A stretch of 64,000 bases of DNA. Origin: Polytrichum commune (taxonomy: Eukaryota; Streptophyta; Polytrichopsida; Polytrichales; Polytrichaceae). A program made the position numbers and the translations under genes. The stretch spans positions 33,899,501-33,963,500 of the forward strand of contig OX485805.1 of the NCBI GenBank assembly GCA_950295325.1, given 5' to 3'. The notes beneath the pieces were generated by a model, which made no database searches, had not been told where the DNA came from, and was given only the letters and a program-made list of their open reading frames with translations. Positions 44,150-56,817 of this stretch are shown one piece after another; position 1 is the stretch's first letter, and each line of letters opens with the position of its first letter.

Positions 44150-44948
44150 ACCATTTTCCTCCCAATAGTGCATGTCATAGGCACACAAAATAAAACACTC
44201 TAACCCCATCAACACTAATTCTTCATTTTTTGACAAAGAGTGTTAGAGGATATTGGAAGATATATTGGAGATCTTCCTTTATCATTGTTTTTTTCATATC
44301 CTTACTAACACTATATTCAAACATGTAACTTCAACATATTACCATATAGAATATTGAGTGTTTGAGTTTACATTTAATGTGACTTACTTTCATAGTGGTA
44401 TTAGTATTGAGTAGATGCGTTCGTATTTAGTGTATCAAACTCTAAATATTTCATTTAGTGTAGTGACACTACAACACAATAACATGAAGTCGTGGACATG
44501 TTCTGTTCAACTTTCATTGACTAGGTACAACTACATTTGATTAGATTTTTCGTCAAATATTTGTTTTAAACAAATAAAGTTCACTACATTTTTTGGCAGG
44601 GCAAATCGCCAAAAACTATAGTTACAAAACACAATTACAAAAAATATGATATTTAGTGTTTGATACACTAACTACAACGCATACACTAAATATCAATAAC
44701 CATATGAAAGTAAGTAACATTAAATGTAAACTCGAACAATAAATATCATCTATGGTAATATGTGGAATGTACATGTTTGGATTTAGTGGATGTTAGTAAG
44801 GATGTGAGAAGAAGAAATATATGTGAGAGTAGAAGGTAGCAACACATTTCTGTCTAACACTAATTGTCAAAAAATTGAAAATTAATGTTGAGCATGGTAG
44901 GGTGGTAGCAACACTAAATATAATGAAACACACACCTCATATTTTGTG
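44150..44948. mobile_element. Foldback element, right copy
   Basis: Inverted copy of 15,607-16,405 with the same ~300-bp arms. Its outer end is at the edge of the duplication. Confidence 0.6.
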
Positions 44949-45354
44949 TAGTTATTTAATAGCGGAATTAGCAAGGTCATTTGATGGTTGGGGCGACGAA
45001 GAGCCATGCTAAATATGGATTATCTATTACAAGCATGAAGCGGGAAAGTTTGTCAGAAGGTTTGAATTAAGGGTCAAATGGAATTCCGGCGGGAAAGGCA
45101 TCCAAAGAGGAAGGCCAAGGCGGAGGCGGGTAGTATAAAGTCCCAAACCCCCCAGAATTCGGTCCTTTTTTCTCATCTCCCCATTCTGAAATCATTGCAA
45201 GCTCTCTTAGTTAGAGGTGGAGTACAAGGTTTGTGTACGCCTCCGTTCATGAGTAGCTAATTAGAATAGCCATGCACGGCCTGAATTCATCCAAGTAGTT
45301 TCTATTTAGGCGGAATGGAAGTATGCCGCATTATCAGGCGTAAATTGCGGAAGA

Positions 45355-46131
45355 TTTGGGTCGAACGACCCAAACCCATCCACACAGTGTGGGCTGGGTT
45401 GGACAAGCAAGGCCCATGTTGGCGTAGAGGTTTGGGTCGCTCGACCCAAACCCATCCACGCAGTGTGGGCTAGGTTAGACGAATGGGCCCCATCATGTCA
45501 CGAGGTTTGGGTCGGTCGACCCAAACCCATCCAGACAGTGTGGGCTGGGTTAGACAAGCAAGGCCCATCCTAACAAGACGTTTGGGTCGGTCGACCCAAA
45601 CCCATCCAGAGAGTGTGGGCTGGGTTAGACAAGCAAGGCCCATCCTAAGAAGACGTTTGGGTCGGTCAACCCAAACCCATCCACAGTGTGTGGGCTGTGT
45701 TAGACAAGCAAGGCCCATCCTAACAAGAGGTTTGGGTCGGTCGACCCAAACCCATCCATAGTGTGTGGGCTGGGTTAGACAAGCAAGGCCCATCATAACA
45801 AGAGGTTTGGGTCGGTCGACCCAAACCCATCCATAGTGTGTGGGCTGGGTTAGACAAGCAAGGCCCATCATAACAAGAGGTTTGGGTCGGTCGACCCAAA
45901 CCCATCCACACAGTGTGGGCTGGGTTAGACAAGCAAGGCCCATCCTAACAAGAGGTTTGGGTCGCTCGACCCAAACCCATCCACACAGTGTAGGCTGGGT
46001 TAGACGACCGGGGCCCATCCTGTCATGAGGTTTGGGTCGGTCGACCCGAACCCATTTTGGAGGTCTTGTGAGTCCATGACGCTATGTCTATGCCGCATCC
46101 TGACAAAATGATTGGGTCGTTCGACCCAAAC
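45355..46131. repeat. 75-bp palindromic array, right copy
   Basis: Inverted copy of 14,424-15,200 with the same number and order of units, including the unit with a changed arm base. The array has therefore not expanded or contracted since the duplication. Confidence 0.9.
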
Positions 46132-46325
46132 TCATTGCCCACAGTGGGGATGTACATATTGTGATCTTCAACACACTATTGTAGGCCCCAACCTTTTCGA
46201 ACCCAATGGCATAATATTCATATCAACATGTGTTACGACTGAGAATTAACAAGTGTCATTATATGATATGGATTCTGTGTTTTTATAATAAACCCTATAG
46301 CTTTTGTCATTTTTTATAAGGTGTC

Positions 46326-47789
46326 ATGTTCATGTGTGTAGGCACAATGTATGGGTACAGTGGAAGAGGATATTCGCCAGCTGAAGACATGGCCACTTGG
46401 CCATCTGCTTCTGAGGACGATCTAGACATTGTCGGGGAGGCTACTATGGATGACATTACAGATGAAGATCATTTGGATTTACCCTCGCCGTCCGTTCCGC
46501 ACTGTCCGATTGTAGAGTGTGCAGGGCTTTCAAGAGCTTCGTGGGTGAATTTGGAGGTGGTACTTCTTAATGACAGTGAAGTTGGTGTGGCAAAGGGTAT
46601 TTGTCGTAACACCCATCCACAAGATTGCATTGATGAACACCCGCTTGGCACCGAGGACATTGGGGTTGTCATATTGGAGTCGCTCGTTCATTCCGAGGTG
46701 GATCCCACTCATAGGTTCTCCCTCCGCAGGTGGTCATTGAGGAATGTCACGATTGATGGAGTTAGTTTGCGTGAACATGAGCAACGACACATGCAAATCG
46801 AAAAGGAGCTGCAATTGAACATGCGGCCACGTAAGGGTCAAAGAAAGTACGATACATTGGCTCGTCCTTCTCTGTCTGCAACTGATTGTAAACGTCAAAG
46901 GTTGCTCGGTGAGGAGTCCATTAGAGAAGTTGCCACAAAGGATTGTTGTGTGCATCATTGTTGCCAATTGTTTCCAAGGGACAAATCGAAGGCCATCCGC
47001 GAGGAAATGTGGCTTGGAGATTTCCGTCTAAGATCCACAAAAAAACTTGATGTCCATAGGGCAATACATGTGAACGGGACGGGTCGCAATGTCATCATGA
47101 TTGAAAGCATAGACGTGTGTTGTAAGGCATGGTACACCATTCACGGTGTGTCAAAAGCGGACATTTATAGACAAGCTGCTTATGCCAAGGAAGGCCGCCG
47201 ATCCCGTCACCATGGTAATGTGGGTTTAAAAAAGCCTAGGGAAGCAACAAGGCAAGCAACGGCCACTCTAGCAACCATCATTGTCCCCCTTGCTGATGCA
47301 ATGCCGCACAAAACACGCACACTCACAACCGGTGAAAAGGTTGTGGAGAAAGTTCTTCCCACAGGCACAAAATGGAAAGACATACTGTTGGACGTGAATG
47401 CAGTTGGCGAGAAGATTGGGTTGGAGCCAATTTCATTGTCAAAATTGAGTGCAATTAAAAAAACAAACTTTAGTGAATACATTACAAAAAGACGAAGGGA
47501 CAAATTTGCCAGGTGCTCTAATTGCGAGAAGTTGAAGCGCCTTTGGGATGCACACACGATGGGTACCGAGTCATATGCGGCACATTAATTGAACTATTTC
47601 AAGCACGTAAACATGCAAGAGGCACACCGTAATGATTACTACACAAATAGGGCTTTGTCCATCTCCAGGCCCTTGGAGGTTCTTACGGTCATCCATGACA
47701 AAATGGACCATGCCAAAACAGCGTCCCCATGTTTTGCAAGTCGTATCAAGGCCACGGATGGGTTTTTAAGTTGCCTGTATCAGTTACAA
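46326..47789 (+). pseudogene. DUF7869-type gene, N-terminal exon (right copy)
   Basis: The translation is identical to the left copy across the 420-codon frame, including the TAA at 47,586-47,588 and the five-T run (47,763-47,767) where the frame shifts. Both defects therefore predate the duplication. Confidence 0.65.
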
Positions 47790-47889
47790 GTGAACTTCGA
47801 AACAATGTCATGACATACCCTAAATGTTATGGTGCTTTATTCCGTGATGTACTTGACAACATGGATTCATTCAAAATAATTTAGATATA

Positions 47890-48261
47890 GATAGATAGAT
47901 AGAAACTCCAGTCCCTTTTTAGCAAGGGGCCGGCGTGAATGAAGTGTCCATTCGTAATGTCAAATGACCCGATGCCCACTGGACAAGGGGAAATTGGGAC
48001 AATACTACTCTCCCCTTTCGAGGATGGGCACTATAGTGACACACTATACTAGTTCCTAGCTAGTCACTAGTGCCTTGAGGATACCGGACATGGAATCCCC
48101 CCAAAGGGTTTTGAGGTACCCATACAACAAGGTCCAAGGGCCTCCCACCATAGTTGGGTGGACTAAGGTGGTGAGCACCACGCCGGCATGGGGAATAGAA
48201 CCCACAACCTCCTCATTGGGGGCCATGAGCCCTAACCACCAAGCCAAGGCCCGTGGTGTCT
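47890..48261 (-). mobile_element. SINE, right copy
   Basis: Inverted copy of the SINE at 12,294-12,665, with the same flanking duplication. Confidence 0.75.
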
Positions 48262-48429
48262 TTTAGATATACATATGTGCTAATCACGTTGGGTTGGCAT
48301 TGTAGGAATGATTGCACATGGATACGGTGATGTCAAGTTTGCTCATTATGCTCTTGATTTGTATCCAGCGGATTCAAACCACGTCATAGGGTCATTTGCA
48401 AGGCTTTTACGTGATTTAGAGAAACCGCC

Positions 48430-49402
48430 TGTCGCGCACCTCTCCATAAGGAGTGCCCGAAACACCATGGGCACAAGGGGGACCCCGGAGTGACACCCGG
48501 GACTTGTGGCGCCATTGGTGAGAGGGCCCAAGTGATCCTAGTGTGGGTGAGGGCCCCGGGCGTTGGGAACGCCTCCCACCCACAAAGACTAGGAGGCATG
48601 AGGGTGAGGCCATGAGTTATGCGTAGCTCATGGCGTGGTGATTCTAGAAAGCTCAAGAACACCTCAATCGGAGGTGTGAGCTAGGAGTTATGGCCATTTG
48701 AGTGGGGCGCTGTCCCGGGACAGCGCCCTGTTACAGCAGTGCCTGGGAGTGATTCCCGGGACTGCCAAGGTTCAAACAGGCATAACTTCCTCAATACTTG
48801 CCCGAATGGGGCAAGTGAGGAGTCCATCGGCATCTACGTGAAACGTAGATGAAGATGGAGTGGTTGGTTGTTATGATCAGACATCATACAAGGAAGTTAT
48901 GATGGTCTGAAGCTGCTGGGCGGCTCTAGGCCCAGCAGCTAAAGGAAAATGTCCACTTGGCCCCAACTCTTGGTAGAGAGACAAGAGGTTGGTTGACGGT
49001 GGGGTAGGGGCCCCGCGTGAAGTCCTAGAGGCTTATATGGGTGAGGTGGTGTGGCCTCACCCACCCGAGGCCGAACGGCACGGCCTCCATTGGCATTGGC
49101 CTAATGTGAGGCCATAGTTGCCTAGTATGGTTCGGGTTGTTGTAGTGTTGCTCCGGCAATGCGATGATCAACATAGGATTGGACTTCCATGGATGGAAGT
49201 CCACATCTAAGGAATGGTTACCGATTAAAGGGTGAGTCCCAAAAGCAAAGTAGGAGGGTTGGTTCCCTCCTATGAACTATAAGGTCCGGGGTAGGAGGAG
49301 CTAACCATTAGCATGGCGGAATGCAAATGGTTAGCGCTCGTAACCTTTGCTAAAATTGAAAATTGGCAAGATTGTCAAAGGGGCTTAGCAAGGGTTGCGA
49401 CA
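48430..49402 (+). repeat. Element 1, 5' LTR
   Basis: TGTCGCGCACC ... GGTTGCGACA. It contains the short palindrome GCTGTCCCGGGACAGC and a TATA-like 'gcttatatgg' near 49,031. Confidence 0.95.
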
Positions 49403-49403
49403 C

Positions 49404-49416
49404 TTGGTATCAGAGC
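49404..49416 (+). other. Element 1 primer-binding site
   Basis: TTGGTATCAGAGC lies 1 nt after the 5' LTR. It is complementary to the 3' end of plant initiator tRNA-Met, as in most Ty3 and Ty1 elements of plants. Confidence 0.9.
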
Positions 49417-49453
49417 AGGGTTCCAATATTTGAGCTAGCACTTTGAGGTAGAC

Positions 49454-49949
49454 ATGGCTATCAAAAATGCGGGTTATGATGGTGAGCCCGGGGTTTCCAA
49501 AAGGTTGTGAGGCTCAAATTGGAACAAAGATCATGTGTAAATGGAATTTGACCATACCATTGGTTCTAATGACAATGGTGGGCATGAGGGTGGATTCGGT
49601 GAGGAAAATGGAGGAGTGCTTTGAAAAGGCTCTCGCAAACCTCGAAAAGTATTCAGGGGCTAGAATACCGAAGCACCCAAAACCTTGGAGGGCATTAATG
49701 TTGGATTGAAATTCCAATTCGAAATGCTTAGAAGGTGGTGATGTTGAAATGAACTTGGGGCACATGAGGCACGCGGGGTCTCTTAAGGCGTATATGTGCG
49801 AATTTCACACCCAAATGAATGGTACATCTAGGATGGACGAGCTTTCTAAGAAATGCATCGTTCTAGGTGGGTTTCAAAAGCGGGTGGTGAAAACCATGTT
49901 CAAGACCCCAAAGCATCTTGAGGACGTAGTGCGAATCATAAAGATTTGA
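49454..49949 (+). pseudogene. Element 1 gag-like remnant
   Basis: Broken frames with MCEFHTQMNGTSRMDELSKK and FQKRVVKTMFKTPKHLEDVV, in the capsid position after the primer site. There are stops and frame changes, and the domain assignment rests partly on position. Confidence 0.5.
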
Positions 49950-50366
49950 AGAGCATTGAAGCCGATGTTCCTAAGAAGAAGTTGGACGGCACATCACCAC
50001 AAAGTGGGTTTAGCCGAAAGAGGCCCCAAGGAAATGAGCGCAAGTAGTTTGGCCCATTATACCAAGGCAAATCATGCTAGCTCGTGCCGTGGACGAAATG
50101 TGAGAAGGTGGTTTGGTGGTACCAAGCTAGATCATATTTGTGCCACGGACGGAGTGTTAAAAGTTGGCCTTGCGGACCAAGCCAAACTCATGGTGTTGCC
50201 GAGGACCCAATGTTAGACGATGGCTTTGTGGCCAAGGCTAGTAGCCTTAAGCCAAGGCCAACTATTTTATATCTTGAGGCTCAAATGAATGGGACAAACG
50301 TCTAATGGGTTGACAAAGAGGCAAGCCATGCCTTCTTGAGCCCAAAACTCATAAGGGAGTTGGGGC

Positions 50367-50960
50367 TTGCCGATTGGTAGAGCGGGCAAGCCCACCAAGG
50401 TGCGGTTTGGAAAGGGCAAACCGCATGAGACAAAGGAGGCCGCGATGCATGTAACCTTTCAATGTGGGACATTGGATTTTTGTCAAAATTTCACACCAAG
50501 TGAAATAGATGAAATGCATGTCATTGTGAAGGCCGCCTTCTTTGAAACTCACATGATAGATGTGAGGTGCAAGCCGGTGTGCTTGCGGTGCATTATGATG
50601 TGTCATAATGGCAAAGAATTGAAGTTCAAATTGACAAGGACTCCTATGGTAGGAGGATCTAAGTTGAATTTGGTCTTAATGGACCAAATGAAAAATAGAA
50701 AGCATAATGGTCGTGGTTCAATTGGAGCAACTCCAAGGAACGTATGGGGAGGCTAGGAAAGATGGGCCTCCTCCAAACAACATTGGTGTGATGTTGGTGA
50801 GATACAAGGATGTATTCACCAATGTGTTGCCTAAAAAGTTACCGCCAAGGAGTGGAAAATAACTTTGCTCAACGAGAGATTGAGTTCTTAAGGTATGTGG
50901 TGACAAAGGAAGTTGGTGGACGAACATGAAGAATGTCAAGGCAATCCAAAAGGATAATTG
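50367..50960 (+). pseudogene. Element 1 protease flank joined to RT end, RT core missing
   Basis: A segment with LDFCQNFTPSEIDEMHVIVK, FFETHMIDVRCKPV and KLTRTPMVGGSKLNLV matches the region between protease and RT. RYKDVFTNVLPKKLPPRSG (RT start) is followed within a few bases by NFAQREIEFLRYVVTKE (RT thumb side). The catalytic palm, including YxDD, is absent. Element 2 has the same junction. Confidence 0.65.
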
Positions 50961-51074
50961 GCCCTTCATTCAAAAATGGCTTAGGTCATTTGTTGGCCTA
51001 GCCAACTACTACCACCACTTCATTCGAGAGTTTTCTAAGATTGTTAGGACCTTATTCAACTTATTGAGGAAAAT

Positions 51075-51995
51075 GGCTATCCCAAGAGTGGGATGAGCCT
51101 TGTCACCAAGCCTTTGGGGAGCTCAAAAACAAGTTCTTTTCGCCACCCGTGCTTAAGTTCGCGAACTTTGACAAACCTTTTGAGGTGCATACGGGGGCGA
51201 GTGACTTTACCATTGGCGGATGTTGATCCACGATGGATGACCATTGCTTATGGGAGCATTAAGCTCCATGGTTGCCGAACCTTATGCGACTTGTGAAAGA
51301 AATGGCTATCCCAAGAGTGGGTTGAGCCGTGTCTCCAAGTCTTTGGAGAGCTTAAGACCAAGTTCTCTTCGCCGCCCGTACTCAAGTTTGCGAAATTTGT
51401 CAAACCTTTTGAGGTGCATACGGGGGCGAGTGACTTTACCATTGGCGGATGTTGATCCAAGATGGATGCCCATTGCATATGGGAGTATTAAGCTTAAAGG
51501 TTGTCAAACCTTGTGCGACCTATGAAAGAAATAGCTATCTCAAGAGTGGGATGAGCCTTGCCCCAAAGTCTTTGGGGAGCTTAATACAAAATTGTCTTTG
51601 CCACCCGTGTTCAAGTTCGCGGAGCTTGACAAACCTTTTGAGGTGCATACGGGGGAGGCGAGTGACTTTGCCATTGGCGGATGGTTAACGTAGGATGGAT
51701 GGCCATTGCATATGAGAGCGTTAAGCTTGATGGTTATCCAACCTTATCCGACTTGTGGAAGAAATGACTATCCCAAGAGTGGGATGAGCCTTGCCACCAA
51801 GTCTTTGGAGAGCTTGAGAGCAAGTGTTTTTAGACGCCCGTGCTCAAGTTCGCGGAGCTTGACAAACCTTTTGAGGTGCATACGGGGGTGAGCGACTTTG
51901 CCAATGGTGGATTATGTGTAATTGGATGGCCATTGCATATGGGAGCATGAAGCTCGATGGTTGTCAAAGAAGACAACCAACTCATGACAAAGAAT
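51075..51995 (+). repeat. Element 1, 229-bp tandem repeat of the RT/RNase H linker, 4 units
   Basis: Units begin at about 51,075, 51,304, 51,533 and 51,766 (229, 229, 233 bp). Each reads as SQEWDEPC, PPVLKFA, FDKPFEVHTGASDFTIGG. The usual RNase H Asp in T-D-A-S is Gly in the units I could read. Element 2 has two units. Confidence 0.85.
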
Positions 51996-52590
51996 TTCTT
52001 TGCCGTAGTGCATTGCTTGAAGATGTGGCGACACTATTTGGGGTTGCACATAGCAAAGGTCTACATGGACAATATGTCCTAAAAGTATTTTGACATTCAA
52101 GCGTAAGTGAGCGCCAAGTCATTGCGGTGACATGATAGTTTGGCGCTTATGAAGGTGGATTTAATCCACAAACCGGACCGTGGAAATGTGGTGCCGGATG
52201 CGCTAAGTAGGCCGGAAGAGTTCCAAGCAATGAGAACCATCCAAACCTTGTGGCTAATGTGTGCTGGCGAAGGAAACTTGTGATGCAAGATACGGGAGGG
52301 GTAAATTAATTACCCCAAAGCACAAAAGCTTTTAGGTGAGCTTCGCAAGAGCAAGGTGCTCAAAGAGGTTAAGTTGGTGGACGGATTGTTCAAGTGCAAA
52401 CAAAGTCGGGTATTTGTGCCACAAGGCAAGTTGAAGCTATCGGTTTTGAAGGAAAAATGTGATAGCCCTATTGCCGGCCATAGAGGAGAAAAAAAAAAAA
52501 AACCGCCATAGAATGGTGTCATGGAGGTACCATTGGCGGTGCGTAAAGGAAGATATAGCCCACTTTGTGAAGGCTTGAATCAAGGTTCAA

Positions 52591-53346
52591 ATGAACCGAG
52601 CCTCTTACCAAAAGCAAGGCGGTTTCTTGCAACCGTTGCCTATCCCGTCAGCGCCATGGCATAGTATGTGCATGGACTTGATCACAAGTTTGCCGGAGTC
52701 ACATGGGTATGATGCCATCTTGTTGATGGTAGAGCGGTTTGCCAAGTTGGCACACATGGTGCCGATTGTGGGAGCCGCCACCGCGTTGGAGACCGCATAG
52801 CCTTTTCTCAAAGGATGGTTGAGGCACCACGGGTTGCCAAGAGTGATTGTGTGGGATCAAGATCCAAAGTTCACAAGTGCATTTTCAATGCATTTCTCTA
52901 AGGAGGTCGGAATGAAACTAAGGTTTAGCACGGCCTTGCATTCCCAAGTGGATGGGAAAGCGGAGGATGTGAATGGAGTCTTGAAGCAATACTTGAGGAA
53001 CTTGGTGGGGGCGGACCAAGGAGATTTGGCGGACTATGTGGGTCGAGCGGAGTGTAATTGCAATGTAGCCACGCACTTGGCTACCAAGGGGTGGTCTTTG
53101 GTGGTGGCTTATGGAGTGGATGCGCTCCAACCTATTAACCTAGCTCTCGAGGGAGCACATTCAACACTAGAGTTCAACCAAGATGGTGAGGATTTGGCCA
53201 AGGATGGTGAACAAGACTTGGAGATGACCAAGTTGTTGGTGGAGAAAGCCCGAAGGTGCTACGGAGTGCAAGTCAATGCCGGAAGACGCGAAGTGGAGAA
53301 TGAGGTGGACCAAAAGGTGTTGTTGAATGTGAACAACTTCACTTAG
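52591..53346 (+). pseudogene. Element 1 integrase remnant
   Basis: Contains the integrase core motifs MCMDLITSLPESHGYD (first Asp), HGLPRVIVWDQDPKFTS (second Asp) and DGKAEDVNGVLKQYLR (Glu), in proper order and spacing. A TAG at 52,798-52,800 interrupts the core and is shared with element 2. The zinc-binding N terminus is reduced. Confidence 0.8.
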
Positions 53347-53394
53347 CCGGAAGGCCTCACTCCAAAGTTCATGTCCAAAATTGGAGCTTTGTTT

Positions 53395-53778
53395 TCCATT
53401 ATGGAACAAGTGTTCAAGGACATGTATAGATTGGAATTACTGCCGGAGATCAAAGTGCATCCGACATTTCATGTCTCATTACGAAAGTCATTTTAGGACG
53501 ACACCTTGTGTCCCGAACACAAGCAAGTGATTAGGCCACGTCCCGACCTTGTGGACGTCATTTGGAACATGAGGTAGGAGGGCATCCTCAAGTGTAGGAG
53601 GCCCAAGTGAAAAGGAAAGAAAATGTACAAAGGAGTAGTTGGTGAAATGGTGAGGATACCATGAGAAAGAAGCCGTTTGGGTAGCGGCAAGAGACATGAT
53701 GAACGGCAAGGAATTGGTAAAGCACTTTGAAGAAACTAAGGCTAGACACTCCAATGAAATGAAGCCTAGGCATTGATG
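53395..53778 (+). pseudogene. Element 1 integrase C terminus / chromodomain-like remnant
   Basis: Reads LPEIKVHPTFHVSLRKSF, typical of the integrase end, then EGILKCRRPK and EKEAVWVAARDM, which resemble a chromodomain (chromovirus lineage). Several stops are present. Confidence 0.6.
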
Positions 53779-54590
53779 AGGACATCAATCTCCTTTAGTG
53801 GGGGAGAGACGCTAGTAGCACACTTAGCTTCGAGGTTAATTACTCCACAACATGAACTTGTTCTTTGACTTGAGGGAATAAAGTCCAAACTTTAGTGGTG
53901 CAAAGAGAAAAGTATGAGATGAGGTCCTAGTCTTGTACTTGTGCTTGGTTAATGGAAGAGGGGGAATAGACATGCCAAACTAGGTTGGGTAAGCCGAGTA
54001 ATTGGGGGCCATGGCTAGGAGGGGCCTTGGATAAAACCAAGAAACTTCTTAGTTGTGGGCTTGTCCGGGCGGGGACAAGGTGATGGCGCGTGCTCATAAA
54101 AGTGCTACCCGCGAGCTAACGAGAGTTGGCGCATGGGAGTCATGAACCCATGTCTCGAAAGAGCAAAGTGGGAACCGAGTCGGGCGGGACTTGGCATCAC
54201 CCCCGTGCGATCGAGGCGTGGCTTAACAATGGAAAGCCATCTCGGAGTTGCAACCGAGACAACTTAGTGGAAGCGTTGAGGTCTCGCCTAGATGTGTCAC
54301 GTTAGGCTAATGGAGCCTAACGGGGGAGGCCCCAAAGGAGGGGCAACCCAAGTGAGTCCCAAAGTAGGTGGGTCTACTATAGGTTAGGTCCTTGGATGAG
54401 AGATCCAAGGTCGCTAACGGACCACCTAGGAACGACACCTTTGGGACTATGCCAAATTTGAAGATGCATTGTGGGGGTCGCGCCCTAAGGTAAACACAAT
54501 GCCGCACCATAGAGGATGGCAACTTGAGAATTGGTGTGCCGACTAAGAGTATAGTCGATGAGGGCATCGACTCCGTTTGGTGGGGGTGAG
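53779..54590. other. Element 1 non-coding 3' internal region
   Basis: No coding signal. It contains the 'gcgatcgaggcgtggct' region conserved in element 2 and leads to the polypurine tract. Confidence 0.6.
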
Positions 54591-55563
54591 TGTCGCGCAC
54601 CTCTCCATAAGGAGTGCCCGAAACACCATGGGCACAAGGGGGACCCCGGAGTGACACCCGGGACTTGTGGCGCCATTGGTGAGAGGGCCCAAGTGATCCT
54701 AGTGTGGGTGAGGGCCCCGGGCGTTGGGAACGCCTCCCACCCACAAAGACTAGGAGGCATGAGGGTGAGGCCATGAGTTATGCGTAGCTCATGGCGTGGT
54801 GATTCTAGAAAGCTCAAGAACACCTCAATCGGAGGTGTGAGCTAGGAGTTATGGCCATTTGAGTGGGGCGCTGTCCCGGGACAGCGCCCTGTTACAGCAG
54901 TGCCTGGGAGTGATTCCCGGGACTGCCAAGGTTCAAACAGGCATAACTTCCTCAATACTTGCCCGAATGGGGCAAGTGAGGAGTCCATCGGCATTTACGT
55001 GAAACGTAGATGAAGATGGAGTGGTTGGTTGTTATGATCAGACATCATACAAGGAAGTTATGATGGTCTGAAGCTGCTGGGCGGTTCTAGGCCCAGCAGC
55101 TAAAGGAAAATGTCCACTTGGCCCCAACTCTTGGTAGAGAGACAAGAGGTTGGTTGACGGTGGGGTAGGGGCCCCGCGTGAAGTCCTAGAGGCTTATATG
55201 GGTGAGGTGGTGTGGCCTCACCCACCCGAGGCCGAACGGCACGGCCTCCATTGGCATTGGCCTAATGTGAGGCCATAGTTGCCTAGTATGGTTCGGGTTG
55301 TTGTAGTGTTGCTCCGGCAATGCGATGATCAACATAGGATTGGACTTCCATGGATGGAAGTCCACATCTAAGGAATGGTTACCGATTAAAGGGTGAGTCC
55401 CAAAAGCAAAGTAGGAGGGTTGGTTCCCTCCTATGAACTATAAGGTCCGGGGTAGGAGGAGCTAACCATTAGCATGGCGGAATGCAAATGGTTAGCGCTT
55501 GTAACCTTTGCTAAAATTGAAAATTGGCAAGATTGTCAAAGGGGCTTAGCAAGGGTTGCGACA
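54591..55563 (+). repeat. Element 1, 3' LTR
   Basis: Same ends as the 5' LTR. It is preceded by a purine run (ggtgggggtgag) that probably serves as the polypurine tract. Confidence 0.95.
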
Positions 55564-55964
55564 CCGCCAGCCTATTCTTCAAGATTGTTATTTGAAAACA
55601 CGGGTTCAACACCTTTATATGAAGCGGTGTTGGATGGAAAAGATGTATGCTTGCATTCGTTGCCCGAGCCACCCAGTGAACCCGTGATTGCTAAGAAGTT
55701 GCCCCCTACTTTGCGTGTCCAATTGGACAATTGTGCCAAGGACAATAAAAGTAGATATGTATTTGCATATTGGTCGTTGTTGGTTGCGAAAGGCATTTTC
55801 AAAGAGGTTTTTGTGTCCTTCCTATTGGTAGGCCACACGCACGATGATATTGATGCATCTTTTGGGCGGTGGAGCATGAAGTTGCAGGAGGAGGATTTTC
55901 CTACAATCCCATTATTGATGAAGTCGTACATGGATTTGGAAAACATTCCCGTCATCCCCCATAT

Positions 55965-55990
55965 CATCCCGTCATTCCCGTCATCCCCCA
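55965..55990. other. 26-bp filler joining two inverted duplications
   Basis: Left of it the sequence matches the DUF7869 arm; right of it the MULE arm. The last 17 bases (attcccgtcatccccca) copy the stretch just upstream (55,945-55,961). Templated filler of this kind is typical of polymerase-theta-type end joining. Confidence 0.85.
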
Positions 55991-56817
55991 TTCCAGACGA
56001 TTGAAGCCACTTGTTGTGTATTGATTTGGCGAGATTACATGAAGGCATTTCTGCTAGTTCTTCTACTGTAAATTTCTGCGTGTACATAGTGTAAGCAATT
56101 AGAAATTGGAGAAGAGTTGTTTCATATTAGAGTGAAAAGAAAAAAAAAACAATAAGTTTTGGGACAACATACCCCGGTCATGAAGCCTACCCATTGGCGA
56201 TAACGGAAGTGCCAGAATGCAAGCCAGAGCTCGAGTTTGTCAAGTGCCTTCTCTGTCACTGCCCCGGCGGATACCCACCATGCACGTAGCCCGTGGTACA
56301 GGTTCTCCGCTTCGTCCATGGTCCTGGCGGTCCTATATTGGTGGCACATCTTCTTGTGTTGCTCCCAGAGTTCTTCGGGGATGTATTTCTCGGTATACTT
56401 AACCATAGATTGGGTCCAGTGAAACTGACAGGTTCTTTCCCGGTCATCCATGCGGTCCTCCTTCTTCCCGTTGCCATATATGACCCGAACTGCATTCCAA
56501 TTGGCCTGGGCGCTGTCGGCCATGAAACCCTTGAAGTTGGTATCGACAACGCCATTCTTCTCCATCACAGCATTGAGATTCTTCCAGAAAACGATCTGGG
56601 CATCACAGTCCTCCGATTGCATGTCACAGCTTGCAATGGTCATGACACGACAATACGTGGAGTCATACAAGTGGCATGCCATTGTGGTCCACTGTCTCAC
56701 CCGTTTCACATGGTCGAACATAATCCAAGCATTCTCTAGATCTTCGCCGGGCTGCATACGCTTCACCAAGTCTACCCCACTACCAGGCCCGACTTCCGAC
56801 ATCTTAAAGACAAAAAC

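Larger units (their letters stand above)
48430..55563 (+). mobile_element. Ty3-type LTR retrotransposon, element 1 (non-autonomous)
   Basis: The 7,134-bp element has 973-bp LTRs and is flanked by CCGCC (48,425-48,429; 55,564-55,568). I count about three differences between the two LTRs, so it is recent. The inside holds gag-like, protease-flank, RNase H-linker, integrase and chromodomain-like remnants, all with stops. The reverse-transcriptase core is missing. It inserted after the inverted duplication, since the left arm lacks it. Confidence 0.95.
44148..55964. repeat. Right arm of the DUF7869 inverted duplication
   Basis: Inverted copy of 11,730-16,407, interrupted only by the LTR element 48,430-55,563. 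It ends at 55,964, after which the partner sequence no longer matches. Confidence 0.9.
48306..55964 (+). pseudogene. DUF7869-type gene, C-terminal exon, split by LTR element and truncated
   Basis: Coding runs from 48,306 (MIAHGYGDVKFAHY) to 48,429, is interrupted by a 7.1-kb LTR retrotransposon with a CCGCC duplication, and resumes at 55,569 (YSSRLLFENTGSTPLYEAVL). It contains the VQLDNCAKDNK and LVGHTHDDIDASF motifs but breaks off at 55,964 (IPVIPH). The last part of the protein is replaced by the filler and the MULE fragment. It cannot make a complete protein. Confidence 0.75.

Noticed and set aside
55474-56004. A 176-codon fusion frame across the LTR end and the DUF7869 fragment
   Set aside because: The frame starts in the 3' LTR and ends in filler DNA; it is an accident of the insertion and junction, not a new gene.
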